In this document: piece after piece, positions 15,101 to 26,599 of the stretch
Layout of the letters: each line of letters begins with the position of its first letter
Position numbering within the stretch: position 1 is the stretch's first letter
Assembly: GCF_032854445.1 (NCBI RefSeq)
Contig: NC_088301.1
Coordinates: 1,054,001 to 1,118,000 of the forward strand
DNA: 64,000 bases
Reading direction: 5' to 3'
Origin: Liolophura sinensis
Lineage: Eukaryota > Mollusca > Polyplacophora > Chitonida > Chitonidae
The notes under the pieces: generated by a model
Told to the model about the DNA's origin: nothing
Database searches by the model: none
Seen by the model: only the letters and a program-made list of their open reading frames with translations
Made by a program: the position numbers and the translations under genes

Positions 15101-18100
15101 AGCTCATTATCACTTGTCAACATGCTACATAAACTAAATAGACTGCCACAAATGAATACAACAGAAGCATGTATCTGCACATCAACAAAATTTGGATATA
15201 ACAACAACGAAAAGAACAACAATTAAAAGAATGATGAATGCACTTCTTCCATGGAGATGGAATATTTACATCAACATTTATTAACTAAATGATGATTCAA
15301 ACCAGAAAAGACTGCTCTCCAAAACAAAGCAGCACATACAGGTCATAAAGACACCATGCACAGGTATTTATCTGACCCCAAATTCCAAAGTATTATGTTG
15401 TCTAACCTTGGCCGTCTCATTGAGCAATGTGACAGGGAGTTGTGTCTGTCTCATCACCACCTTATATGGGTCCCTCATCACCTTGCCCAATTCTTCTTGG
15501 AAGGTCTGCAGTGCATTCTGGGTAACCACTCGTGTGTTTCCTGAAATACAGGATGTGTTAAAAATCTCTCTGACATCAGGACACATAGTAATGATTGATG
15601 TCTGCAGGTAACCAGCCATAAAAATGGCAATGGCAGTTTTTTTTTCTTCATTTTATTAGCTCTGTGCTCTGTTAACAATGCAGTTCTAAGAAGTCTTACC
15701 AACCAGCGTCTGTTTTGGCTCCACACGAGCTACACTTCCTGAGGGCAGCCGAGACTGGAACGGAGCTGGCTGGACAATTTTTCCTCGTCTGTCCCTGCAC
15801 ACGCAAAACATCAGGAAGTATTAAGACTCAGATTTCAATAAAAACTTTCACAAAACTATACATTCTTTTATATTTAAAATCCATGTGTACCTCATTACAA
15901 TATCATGCTGAAGACACCAGTCATGACACCCCATCATACTGCCTAAGACACCACTGATAACACTCCATCATTATGCCTAACATAAAACAACAGCCATGGC
16001 AACCCATCACTTATTCTATGACACTAGAGATTACAACTCAACATCATGCTCAAGATGCTGGTCCAGACAGCCCATCATGCCAATAACACCTTGCCCAAGA
16101 CACCAGTCATGGCCCATTGTCATTATGTCTATGACACCAGTTGTGGCACCCCATCATCATGCCAAATTTGTTTATTTATTAGATAGTGTTTTACACCCTT
16201 TCTTACACCACAAAAATCAGCGTTATGGTGGGAGGAAACCAGGCTGCGCTCTGGAGAAGCACACGACCATCCGTAGGTTGCTGTCGGACTTCCAACGTAT
16301 GGCTGGTGAGGAAGCCAGCACGAGCTGGACTTAAACTCACAGCGACTGCATTGCTGTGAGACTCCTAGGTCATTGCACCACGCTGGCACACTAAAAACCT
16401 CAGCCACAGAGGCACCTCATCATGTCCAAGACACCAATCATGACACTCCATCATATTTCCAAGACACCACTGGACACAGTATACATGTACTTACACAGGG
16501 CCCACTGCAACCTTTGCAGAATGTTGAGGAAATGAATCACTGGCTGCTATCATTAACAAAATCTTTGGTTTGACACAAAAGCACCCTGGAATTTGTGCAA
16601 ACAAAGCTGAGAGTTCTATCCACTAAGCCAACCTACCTATCCCCTCAAATGACTAAGCGCAGCTAATAATGTAAGTGTGACTTGTGACCAAAACTCCTTT
16701 TACATACACCCTAATTCTTTTGCTCCATAACATGGCAACTCTGAACTGAATTTATACACCTTAATATCTTTACTTTGTAGTGAAAATTACATGTATACTT
16801 CTAGAGGCGATAACTACAAAGTTCTGCAGAGAATAATGTTCTCATCAAACACATAAATTAACCCAAGAAAACATGCAAGACAATGAAAAACTACTACTAA
16901 CAATGGTGTTATTTCTTCAAATACTTCAATGTTTAGCTAAATGTTTGAGCTTAAGTTGACCAACAAAGGCAAGGTTACCTACATGAAGATCTGTAGTAGT
17001 TGTTAATACATACAAAAAGAGTAGCATTCAGTTTATTAACCTTTTTGGTTTGAAATTCCTATACATCTGCAATCGCCGAATGGTGGATTTATCCCTCATG
17101 TTGCTGCCACCCTGCCCTTTGACCCGGTCTGAGACAGCAAACAGAACAACAACACAATCGTAAGTTTTATACATGTCTTGAATCACAGGGCAAAATTCAG
17201 TTTTTAACTGCTTATGAAGGGCATGCATGACATTATAATTTCAAGTGTGCAATACAGTTGGGGTATTACCCTATTTCTTCTAAAATTTAGGACACCTGGT
17301 CTGCTCACTTTAGCCAATATATATGTAATTTTAGCAGGAATATTGAGTTTCTTTTTTCTCACATGGTTAGACTTTCTAATGAACAACATACTCATATCTG
17401 TACTTTTCCTAAAGGCTTGTAAAAAAAATGTAATATTCTACTTTTAACACTACTAACATCTGTCCCAAATTTTGGAAACATTAGGGTATCAAGATAACAC
17501 TACTTACTGATTGGGAGAGGTGATATTTGGTTTAAATTGAATGCATTTTGATGGAAGTGGAAAGACTGAAAAAATGCCAGGGATCATTTATCTGCAGATA
17601 TATGACACATTATTACCATAAGCGTGTGTAAATGACCAAATAAGATCAAATAAGCCAAATAAGCCAATACAAACAGTGAATGTAGGAGCAGTCCATGCCA
17701 CAGGACAGGAGCATGCTAATACTATGCAGACTAACATTCGTTGCCATGTTTTTCTTTTTCGTCCAGTCCAATTAACATGCCTGAAATTGAACTAAATCAC
17801 CACATACTGTTCGTTCAATTAAATTAAACGTTGAGGTCTGTTTTCAACAATTTCTGATATATACCATCCTCAACGTCTAATTGTTAAATTAAAGAACAAG
17901 ACAGGTCCATTCCACAAGGCACTTTGAAGAATGAAGTGGTCCTGTCAATTCACTCTAAAACACCAACACACACTAATTTCTTTCGAGGACTGAAGAGAAA
18001 ATGATGTTTCCAATCACTATTACACATTTAAATCCATTTCAGACTAGTTATATGCAGAAAATGTGATAAAGTGTTCACTTTTCACTCTTCACAATCGCTG

Positions 18101-19357
18101 TGTACAAGTGCAACCCATCAAGTTCATCAATAATCCAGACTGTATTATAGGTCAGAGGATGAAAACATGGGTAATGAAGCCAACGTGCACATGGTAGCTG
18201 CAAGCCTTGACTGGAATGATCACTGAAGTTTTCATTTATGACTGGTTGCATAGTCTTGCCTTGCTAGGTCTATTTCCGTATCTCTTTGCCACACAGTTCC
18301 AAGACAATGGTACAACCATCCTATGCTCTTTCATGCAGACCAGAAATCGGAGTGTGTCGCCGTTTTGGAGTGGATTAAACGGCCAACTTCGTTCCACAAA
18401 TTGCATGGCAGAATGGACCTACCATGTTTTTTAATTCAACAATTAAACGCTGAGGCAGGTAAATATCCGAAACTGTTGGAAATATATCTTAACGTTTACT
18501 TTATTTGAACTATATATATTGTGTATTTCTGGATAGCTTTAAATGTGCTTTTTCTGAATCTGTTGCCTTCTGTGTTCCAATCACTTGTGCACAGCTGACC
18601 CACTTCAAATCCAGTATTGATACCAGTCCAGTCTGTTATTATGGACTTTAAGGCAGCCCTTTTCAAACCTAATCTACAATGACCATAAACTTTACATCAT
18701 TCAAATATGTGCGCGTTGAGAATATGGCTGTAAACAATTTATTTCTTCAATCAGTGTTTTAAGCCAATATGCAAGTCCTACAATGTGTGCACCACTGGCC
18801 ACTAGAGAAACCTGTCGGAGTAGCCTACAGCCCCAACAACAGCTGGATTCGAATGCGTGAACTTAGTCCTAGTACACTGACTGTTGATTGAGAAATATTT
18901 GGCTACGCCATATTCATGGCTGCTCAACCACAGTGTGTATTGGGATTGCTACCCGTGCCACACCATTGAGACAAACTTGCTCGACTCTGACTGTGGTTGA
19001 GCATCCATGAATATGGCGAATCCAAATATTTCTCAACCAAGTCAGTGGACTCGGACTAGCGTGAACTCTGCCAGTCTGGTAAATTCCCACAGTATTTTGA
19101 TGTCACTTTTAACTTTTGATCATGGCTTGTTTACCAACACACTAACCGTCATCACGATATTCTTGTAAACTTGACAGCTGACATACGTGCTCACACACAC
19201 TTCGTTAATGAGAATGATATTGATACATTGGATTGATAGGGCTACGTAGACAGGTCAGTTGCCAAATTCCAGACCTTTTACACCACGTACCTGGATTCAT
19301 GCTATGATTCGCTTTGTTGATGCCCTCTCGGGGCTTTTTTGTCTTGACCTTCACCAT
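134..19357 (-). CDS. GNL2: GNL2, nucleolar GTP-binding protein 2 (pre-60S assembly GTPase), 15 exons
   Basis: Orthologue of human GNL2/yeast Nog2, a nucleolar GTPase of late pre-60S ribosome maturation. Coding exons in transcript order: 19357-19291, 17128-17041, 15794-15700, 15540-15407, 14977-14879, 14420-14268, 13810-13652, 11160-11047, 6747-6619, 6031-5927, 5443-5285, 4095-4000, 2890-2191, 781-627, 226-134. All junctions are GT-AG and phases agree; 781 codons (human 731). Visible parts: NGP1NT-type basic N-terminus with [14 protein letters not shown] (~30-43); DARDP 225-229; G4 NKVD 255-258; G1 GYPNTGKSS 317-325; G3 DCPG 361-364. Finding G4 before G1 and G3 is the circularly permuted order typical of the family. 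An acidic/serine-rich segment lies in exon 13 and the conserved basic tail is in exon 15. The start is chosen because MVKVKTKK mirrors the human MVKPKYKG start. The exon 13/14 join (donor 2190) is the least certain. Introns 7, 8 and 14 are packed with minisatellites. Confidence 0.95.
930..1853. repeat. Minisatellite, ~26-bp unit, in GNL2 intron 14
   Basis: About 35 imperfect copies of a unit built from ATCAGCACTGATGTTAATG and a shorter GATGTCA spacer. Copies vary in length by a few bases because short ATGTCA/ATGTTA blocks were gained or lost, so there is no steady reading frame. Confidence 0.9.
3051..3752. repeat. Minisatellite, 96-bp unit x 7, in GNL2 intron 12
   Basis: The GTGGTTGGTT landmark recurs at 3091, 3187, 3283, 3379, 3475, 3571 and 3667, exactly 96 bases apart. 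Copies are more than 95% alike by eye, so the array is young or homogenised. Because 96 is divisible by three, the minus strand reads through as a repeated 32-residue open frame with no coding merit. Confidence 0.95.
4307..4655. repeat. Minisatellite, 59-bp unit x 6, in GNL2 intron 11
   Basis: The landmark CCACTAGTATCCCTAGCTC recurs at 59-base spacing from about 4331 to 4626, with one to three differences per copy. Confidence 0.95.
6107..6235. repeat. Minisatellite, 28-bp unit x 4, in GNL2 intron 9
   Basis: GATGCATCCC recurs at 6121, 6149, 6177 and 6205. A degraded SINE follows directly. Confidence 0.9.
6256..6452 (-). mobile_element. SINE family A copy (tRNA-headed), degraded
   Basis: In reverse orientation this reads from an RNA polymerase III box-B-like GTTCAAGTCCAGCTC through the shared body to a worn tail, as in the better copy at 46034..46277. 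It diverges by roughly 20% by eye and lies in GNL2 intron 9. Confidence 0.8.
7141..8173. mobile_element. Non-autonomous DNA transposon, 1,021 bp, with 18-bp perfect TIRs
   Basis: Terminal inverted repeats CAGGCAGCGAAATTTGGC at 7147-7164 and its exact reverse complement at 8150-8167, flanked by a direct GCACTG at 7141-7146 and 8168-8173 (target-site duplication). Subterminal CGGTTACG motifs lie at 7186 and 7222 with an inverted copy at 8117, and CTAACCGAT occurs near both ends; such motifs are the usual transposase-binding arrangement. No transposase frame is present, and an alternating AT tract lies near 7640-7665. The superfamily is unresolved: a 6-bp duplication does not fit the 8-bp rule of hAT. 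It lies in GNL2 intron 8. Confidence 0.85.
8290..10850. repeat. Large minisatellite, 41-bp unit, ~60 copies, in GNL2 intron 8
   Basis: Each unit carries ATCACAGTTTGTGAT (a 6-bp dyad around GTT), then GTCATGGTACATCCTGACAG. Some units are truncated to ATCACAACAGGC or duplicated in pairs (8690-8900, 9240-9400, 9740-9860), showing sub-unit rearrangement. The array spans 2.5 kb and is flanked by the DNA transposon on its left. Confidence 0.95.
11297..11475 (-). mobile_element. SINE family A copy, degraded
   Basis: It begins with the TATTTATTTATTTGATTGG tail and follows the family body to about the CCATCCAC motif, after which similarity fades. It lies in GNL2 intron 7, directly before the 24-bp arrays. 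Confidence 0.75.
11505..13610. repeat. Two adjoining 24-bp minisatellites in GNL2 intron 7
   Basis: From 11505 to about 12475 the unit ends in CCCATGTTTACAG; from about 12480 to 13610 it ends in CCCATATTGACAG. Both are 24 bp and share the ATCTCCCAT core, so one array probably derived from the other. The second is more homogeneous. The period is divisible by three, giving open frames of up to 547 codons that are pure repeat. The array ends about 40 bases from the exon 7 donor. Confidence 0.95.
16166..16392 (-). mobile_element. SINE family A copy, nearly full length
   Basis: Tail (TTTGTTTATTTATTAGAT), body (GTGGGAGGAAACCAGG) and box-B region (AGCTGGACTTAAACTCACAG, reversed) are all recognisable. 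It is followed by a worn head region. It lies in GNL2 intron 2. Confidence 0.85.
18864..19058. repeat. Hairpin (MITE-like) element in GNL2 intron 1
   Basis: The left arm 18864-18933 and right arm 18991-19058 are imperfect reverse complements (shared cores include GAGAAATATTTGG, CATATTCATGG and GCTCAACCACAG) around a spacer of about 57 bases. No flanking target duplication was found. Confidence 0.75.
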
Positions 19358-19691
19358 TTTTCCGACGGTCAAACACCTAATCTACAGACTTCCACCGATA
19401 TCAAGACAACTGTTACAAGCCCACGACAACCTAACCACGTTTTCCTCACAGGAAGCTCAAAGCAACACATGGTTTCAGGAGGATGAGAAAAAACTCGACG
19501 CTGGTTGGATAGAAAAAGGTAAAACTGGATTGGTGCAATGTCGCGAGAGATATTCCATTATGTTTGCCGATTGGCTAAAATTGATAAATGTCAGTGCTGC
19601 GATTGGCTCAGTTGATCTGACACTGGAGAGAAATCCCGCCTGTGTTCGAAACACGTAAATGTCGTTTTTACTTCACAGACCTCTGTAAAGC
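19358..19691. promoter_or_regulatory. Bidirectional promoter between GNL2 and CENPW
   Basis: Only 334 bases separate the two divergent start codons. The interval contains three ATTGG (inverted CCAAT) boxes at 19529, 19570 and 19602 and a TCGCGAGA at 19541-19548, close to the TCTCGCGAGA motif common in TATA-less bidirectional promoters. No TATA box is apparent. Promoter activity is inferred. Confidence 0.75.
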
Positions 19692-22096
19692 ATGGCGATG
19701 AAACGAAAATTTCCCGTTTCCAGGCTGCGGAACGTACTGAAACAGAACAACAGTTCTCTCAAATTTGCAGGACCAAAGGTTTCATACCTGGTAAATATGT
19801 TCATCTGCTGATCAGTGACATGCTGTTGTTGTTAAAATTTTGCTTGTTAACTGCTGTAGCATTATTCGTTTATGTAATCGTTAGGCCAATCACACGTCAT
19901 AATAAAACGTGGAATGATTGACTGACTATCGAAAATAACCGTAGTAGCTTTGTGTTTGCCGCGGACGCCGGAGCTCTATTAGGCTAAACATATAATTTAG
20001 AAATGTGCAAATATAGGCCAATGCATGGATGCGTTCGATTCCATTAAATTGTGAGAAACACAGTGACTTGTTAAGCAGGCACAGAGGTGAAGAAGGAGTG
20101 CATGTAATGTGCAGGACGGGTTTCCACTGCTCTTTTTATCTAGTGCTGTTTCACAGAGATAACTTACTAAAGGCACCCCGCCCAAGCCATTATACTGATA
20201 TTATGTGGGGAAATTTTGATTCAGTGCAAGTTTGTAGTTTCAAGTATTTCAATATACTGATGAGTACGAAATGCAAACATGAACAGGGATTAGGGAATAC
20301 CACATCATACTGAGGACAGCATATGTATATTGAGAATAGCATGCTGATAAGTGCAGGGTAAGCAGGTGCTTATTAACTGTACAGTTTACATGACTGGTGT
20401 GTTTCACAGTAGCTTAAGTTCGTACTCTGGTTATGAACGAGTATGCTGATTCAGAGTTACCGTCCTGTTGTAGATATACCTGGACTATGTGCTCTTCCTG
20501 CAAAGGTTGGCGACGGAGGCTACAAATGTGCAGAGACAAGAGAAGGCAAATAGGCTTAAACCAGCACATGTTGTTAAAGCAAGGAAGGTAAAATCTGTAA
20601 ATTTCTACTTAACTAAGGAGCAATAATCCATAGCCACACATTTTAGACAATATGTTTATTAGTACCCTACTGCAAGAGGGGAACCTATACAAGATTGCAC
20701 ACATCCATGCACATCACTGGCATAAGGCAGACGAGGTGAAAAATAACATGGTAAGGTATAGACAAATGAATAACATTGGACGATATTCCTAGAACTACAG
20801 CTGATAATAACTGAAAACTGATTGTATGTGTGACCGTAGAACAATGCGTACGCTCCTCCTCATCATGTAAATTGTGAACATCAGTTAAACATACACAACA
20901 ACCAGAGTTCTGTGTCAACTCTCATGTTATTCAGAAAGTATTTTCACCTCAGTGTCTACAAAGGTGAAGTGTGTAGGCGTGAGTAAAACGGCAAATGCCC
21001 GGATGTGTGTGGTCTCAAATAGGGCTTAAAAGGGCTCCCAAATTTCTGTGAACTTTGCATGGACCCAAAATATGCTGGATTCACTTGATTCTCAGAATCA
21101 ATACTGCCTTACTTGAAAAATGCTTTGTTGAGCACAATCAGACTCTAACAAAAACAGGGTCAGTCGTTTGGGAATTCTGATTCCAACAAACATTTTAGAG
21201 GACAGTCTGTGCTTTTCCCAAAACTTCGTATACATGAATGAGAACCAAAACCTGGCAATCCACTTAAGAAGTCCTGTATATCTTTCAAACCATTCACTGT
21301 ATTGAAATATATGGTTTCACCATCATGATTTACAAATTACTATCTGGCTTTTTCATCTGTTAAAATTATTTCCCTTTCTTTCCAGTTCATTGTATTGAAT
21401 TGAAACTTGGTTCATAGGTACATATTGACAAACTAGAGACCATGTTTAAGTATGTTGGAACATGTTGGATTGAACTTGAGCCTTCTGGACAACTCACTCA
21501 TAACTGCGGAATTACCAATCATGTGAAATCATACACCTCAGAAATCTATTACGCAATTTACGCCAATATCCCAGATAAAAGTAACGATGAAATTTCCATT
21601 GTATTTTCTTGATTATCAGGGATTATTTCCATTACCTGGTTTTCTGCATATGAAGAGCAACTTATTTATTATTATAAAATGACATTGCAATAAGGTCCTG
21701 AAACTTGTTTATAATGGAAGTGGTCGAGACACACCAGAGAATACACACAACAGCAACGCTTTGAGTGGCTCCTCTTCTAAGTGTCCAGTATGTGGAGGAC
21801 AGTTCAGAAATACATCATCATGCTCTGGTAACAAACATTCGATTTGAACAGGTGTACAAGGCATTATGAGGGCTGTCCAGCTGTATTTTCTCAGCCTTGC
21901 AGAGCCCACATCAGGCCACAGGTTCAAATCCAGCTGTTGTTGGCTCTGTTCATTTGCGGCTTTGTAAGGTGCTTTGTTTGACACATAGCTGATGAAGGAC
22001 AGTGTTTCACTCCAGTAAGTAAGAAATAAAGTTTTTTTTAAATTATTTAACAATTTCTTTTATATTCAGAAAGTGCTCAGCATGTGTCGGGGGTAA
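19692..22096 (+). CDS. CENPW: CENP-W, histone-fold centromere protein, 3 exons
   Basis: Exons 19692-19790, 20474-20587 and 22070-22096 join in phase 0 to 79 codons (human 88). CENP-W pairs with CENP-T in the constitutive centromere-associated network and binds DNA at the kinetochore. The N-terminus is basic (MAMKRKFPVSRLRNVLK). The middle helix LIYLDYVLFLQRLATEA matches the human LNCLLFVHRLAEES region, and the third exon encodes KVLSMCRG, matching the human terminus KVILKKSRG. The whole protein is one histone fold. Exons are tiny, so no long open frame marks this gene; it was found by reading from the GNL2 promoter. It is divergent from GNL2. A tRNA-like SINE relic may lie in intron 2 near 21890-22020. 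Confidence 0.9.
20094..20202 (-). mobile_element. SINE family C fragment
   Basis: Shares GGAGTGCATGTAATGTGC and CCAAGCCATTATACTGATA with the complete copy at 45753..46369. Both ends are lost. It lies in CENPW intron 1. Confidence 0.7.
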
Positions 22097-22983
22097 GGAG
22101 ACAGGACAAACATACCAGCAGATAGTGTTCAGTGAAGCCAGGGGAGGTAATCGTTATGTGACACGAGAAACCTGGTCAGATTCTGAAGTCAGCATGTGAA
22201 GGAAGGCTGAGGGAAATGAACACATCATTGTTGCTCCTTGTGAAGTCTCTATAAGTGGATGATGTGGACAACACCCTAGGACATCATCACATAGGACAGG
22301 TCATTGTGCAACAAAGTACATCTTCATTTGCAGAGAAAACCTGTAGCAAAGCATTTCATCATTCAGGTTCCCCAGTGTTTACTGTTGTTTGGTAGCTGTT
22401 TGACACCTTCATTAAACACACACACACATTTACTAAAGGGTTTTCTTGGCGTTTACCTTTTTTCACCTGGATAAACTGTTCAAGGCCTGATAATGTTTTA
22501 CGGCACTGGTAGTCACTTAGTCAGGTTGTTAACAGGTATGAAATCTAACTTTTAAGACTTCAGAGTGAGCAACCAAAAGCTTCTAATTCTCTGAATTTTT
22601 TATTCTTCCCCTGATGCATCCAGTGTTTTGTGTATTCCTCTCTCAAATGCTACATGTGCATGTCAGTTCTAATACCATTGTCAGTGTAAAACACAATTCA
22701 AATAAATAATGGAATGGTAGTGGCTGGATGTGATATGATGGAATTTTTGTAAAACAGGTAACACTAGTCAAGCTGTGCAATAGGGACATTTCCTCTTGTA
22801 TTTTTAGACAGTCGGGTACGCTTAGATGTACAGACCACATTAATAAAAATTGGAACATGATAAAAGAGTATCAAGGTACATGTGTCGTGTTTTTTTTTTC
22901 TCCTCAGCCCCATAGAGCTGTTAAAGGAATATTGCCATGGTCCTGTCTGTCCTCATCAGTTTAACTGGCATATCTCTGGACCT

Positions 22984-23100
22984 GTTTATTTATTTGATAG
23001 GTGTTTTACGCCGTACACACAAATATTTCACTTATACGACAACGCTGACCAGCATAATGGTGGGAGGACACCAGACAGACCTGAGGGAAAAACCTTACAT
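22984..23100 (-). mobile_element. SINE family A, tail half only
   Basis: TTTATTTGATAGGTGTTTTA through AATGGTGGGAGGA is retained; the tRNA head is missing, which is the usual 5' truncation of a retroposed copy. Confidence 0.8.
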
Positions 23101-23193
23101 TAATGTGTACATTGATCAGCTTAATTTGTGTAACTATCATATTGAAAAGAAACTGAAAAAAAAAAATCCTGAAGTTTAGCAGAGACGGTGCAT

Positions 23194-23330
23194 TTGCGTT
23201 TTGGTCATCTCAGGCCTGTCCTTGCTTTGTTTTGGTCATCTCAGGCCTGTCCTTGATTAGCTGTGGTAATGTCAGGCCTATCCTTGATTAGCTGTGGTAA
23301 TTTCAGGCCTATCCTTGCTCTGCTTTAGAT
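23194..23330. repeat. Short tandem repeat, ~31-bp unit x 4
   Basis: Repeats of TCAGGCCTGTCCTTG / TCAGGCCTATCCTTG in two alternating versions. Confidence 0.8.
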
Positions 23331-25302
23331 TAAACATTGCTGACCATATACCTGCAAGTGTGAAATTGGGCGGATTCCACCAAGCCAGTTGACTTCAGTA
23401 AAAAATTTGAAAGATGATTTTATAGCTTGTTTCTGAGCCCTGTAAATTAAAGTTTTGGCAAACTCATCAATGTTATCTTGACACAAATGTGTCAAAATTT
23501 CAACTTCCATTACTGAAAACCAAACACTGTATCAAGGTTTTTAAATTTGACTGGGGTCAAAAATGTCTCTGGAATCGGCCCCAAGTGCCTGACTTTTGTG
23601 CAGAAAAGTGTAACACCCCTGTGGTCCATGTTATAGAATATTGGATCAAGGGTACTATTTATCAAAGAAATAATTCTCCGAGGCATAACACTCCACACTG
23701 TCAGGGTGTTCTTTGGTGATCTAGAGGTTTCAGACAGGGTTAGCCACGACATGGCTTAAATATTGCCGATGTGGCGTTGAGCCATAATCAATCATTCAGA
23801 CAGGGTTATAATTCAAGTATGTTTGATGTCCTCTTCAGAACATTTGTAATATTGCTTTTCTGATGAAAAATAGCTGTTCATTATTTTCCTTTGAATAATA
23901 CCTAAATGATCCTTTCATTTGATCAAGAATTTAACAATGACCTTGGCACTTCAATCCTGACAAATTTAATTTTGAATTTATTTCATAAATTCTGTGAGAG
24001 CCATTATTTCTCGAGCTTAAAGCACTTTTCAGGAATTATCTCAAATGCAATGATTATTTACTGGACTAAAACCAAACCACTCTTTGGAATGAAAAGTCTC
24101 AGCACGCTAAAAACAGCCAGAATTAAGCCAACGCCTTCAAAACCAAACCAGTCTACTTCATGGCTAACCAGCATTACTTGGCTTCAAATGTGAAACTTCA
24201 GATATAGTATTTCATGTTTCTAATTTTTCTTTATTGTTGTATGTGACAATTCAGAATGATTGTGAATAGAACTCAGCAATCTGAGATCACAAAAACAACA
24301 ACATAGCACACAAAGAATAAAAATAATACATTTATTATGAATTGGTCTCTCTGGCTGCATCAATGTTGTACAGGATATATAAATTATGTGTTCAATCCCC
24401 CAAAATGCCTTACATTTTATAGATAATAAGGAAGTAAAATAAAAAGTTGAACATTTGACCAAATACCAACAAGGTGTTAAAATTAAAAAATGGCCTACAA
24501 GCATCCTGAAAGTAAAAAATTCATAAAGCAATACCTTCCAGAAGGGTACTGGAGTTTTATACTCTCAATACCCTAAATTTAATCCTCACAATTTTGGAGA
24601 TATTTTGATATGTATAAAATATAGGAAAGGCAGAAACCCAAATTAAATTTCAAGCAATTTTTAGTTTTGACCAGTAAGGAATCATTAAAATAAAAGTACA
24701 CCAATAATACATGAATTTACAGCAAGATCATTTATGATAAAAATACAAGTGGTAAAAATAAAAAAAATTCTATATAAATCATCTGAAATAACGTCAACAT
24801 CAGATTGGGGTGTTAAATCCATAAAACCATAGACAAAACAATTATGCCCCTTTGTAAAAGCTGATTACTGAGTATAGAAACAGGTATCCTGTGACCTAAT
24901 ATAATTGTTTGTACATGTATTCATGCAACTTTCATGCCTAAAACCTTTATTTTCACCAATCAATTGCTGTATAATTACTCTGTTACAACACATAAACTTC
25001 ATGTAAGCGGACAGGAATGACATCATTCAGTGTGATATTTACACCTTGCCTTTGAGCAATATCAGCAGCTACATTCTGTCATTAGACAAAACAGAAATAC
25101 AACTACACATGTGAACAGAACAGGTGGGTAAATATATTGTCCAAATGTGTATATTAATATCACGCAGATAACATCCATAAGAAGCATGATGAGCTGGTAC
25201 ATAAGCAACACCCTGATTTCAGAACAGGTTTTAATAATAAACCCCAAAGAGTTAACGCAGCGACTAGTTCATCACAACTATAGACTGGGCAGGATAATGA
25301 TG

Positions 25303-25560
25303 GTGTGCATACATAATGTGCACGTATGGTACACACATTGTGCATGTATGGTACACATAGTTTGCATGTATGGCACACACAATGTGCATGTATGGTACAC
25401 ACAATGTGCACGTATGGTACACACAATGCGCACATATGGTACACACAATGCGCATGTATGGTACACATAGTTTGCACGTATGGTACACACAATGTGCATG
25501 TATGGTACACACAATGTGCACGTGTGGTACACACAGTGTGCACATATGGTACACACAATG
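25303..25560. repeat. Minisatellite, 24-bp unit x ~11
   Basis: Units read GTATGGTACACACAATGTGC with small changes. The 24-base period leaves all frames open on both strands. Confidence 0.9.
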
Positions 25561-26341
25561 TCACAATGATATACAGTTTTGAACAGCTCTAATGTCATTA
25601 CACCCTTTGTTAGTCCTGCATATAAAGTCCACAATTAGTAATTGTTATAGAAAAATACATAGCATGCAATTTGTTCATAACTGACTAGGTATTCTCCTCA
25701 TAATGCCAAACACAAAAATCAGCCATCCTGACAGAAGGTTTTACTGAACATGTGTGTCCCAACATCTTAAGATCTGCTTGTACTCCAAGAACAGGAATGG
25801 ACCATGAAAAATCAAGCACACCTTCACAAACTTTCATAAATCCAGCCTCTGACAAGTTCTTTATAAAGAGAAATGATACTGTCCAAGTTATAATGTCAGA
25901 AGACAAAGCAATTTCCAAAATGTTAGAAAAATTGGAGAAAAAGTTTTGTGAAAGGAGTTTTTTCTGTTTTGCTTGGGTCATAAAGAACACTGATGTCATA
26001 CAGATGGCTTCTGTCCAAGAAATGGGTGATAAACGTCTCACTCAAATACCACAGTGATAAAAAAGCTAACCGAGATACTCAGCTTATTGTTCATATTTAT
26101 TCCACTCATACTGTCACAAAGTTTTAATCATGATATTCCTAACACTTTTCTCAGAAATAGTACAAACCTCGCCAGAAGATGTACATAATGGTATGGGCTT
26201 TCATGGCTTTTTTTTTTTATTTTTTGTAGACCCACAAATTACAAAACCTACAAAATTGTACAAATTATTCTTCGAAAGAGAAGAAAACTACAAGATCACT
26301 TATTTCTGAAATGAAAGCCTATTGTTTATAGTCATAATAGT

Positions 26342-26490
26342 AACTTATTTATCTGGTTGGAGTTTACACTGTACTAAAGAATATTTCACTTATGCAAAGG
26401 TGGCCAGCATTAGGGTGGGAGTAAACCGAGCCAAGCCCGGGGGAAACCCACGACCATCTGCAGGTAGCAACAGAAACCTTACCCATTCTA
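26342..26490 (-). mobile_element. SINE family A fragment
   Basis: Tail and body are recognisable (GGCCAGCATTAGGGTGGGAG, CCCGGGGGAAACCCACGACC); the head is missing. Confidence 0.75.
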
Positions 26491-26599
26491 AGCCAAAATA
26501 ACATTCGTTTTCAATTTCCTGTATTACTACGCTGCTGAGAAAAAAATTAAGGCTGTACAAATCATATGAAAACAGTACTAGGATGAAAACAACATCTGT

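Larger units (their letters stand above)
22097..26599. other. Intergenic: tail-to-tail interval of CENPW and the CREC gene
   Basis: No exon was recognised on either strand. It holds a SINE A fragment, two small tandem repeats, another SINE A fragment, and A+T-rich single-copy sequence with several AATAAA signals in both directions (for example 22701 on plus, 24331 on minus). Part may be 3' UTR of either gene. Open frames of about 100 codons near 25685-26057 exist on both strands and match nothing I know. Confidence 0.5.

Noticed and set aside
25685-26057. Overlapping frames of 118 and 101 codons on opposite strands
   Set aside because: No recognisable domain, no splice partners; could be 3' UTR of the CREC gene.
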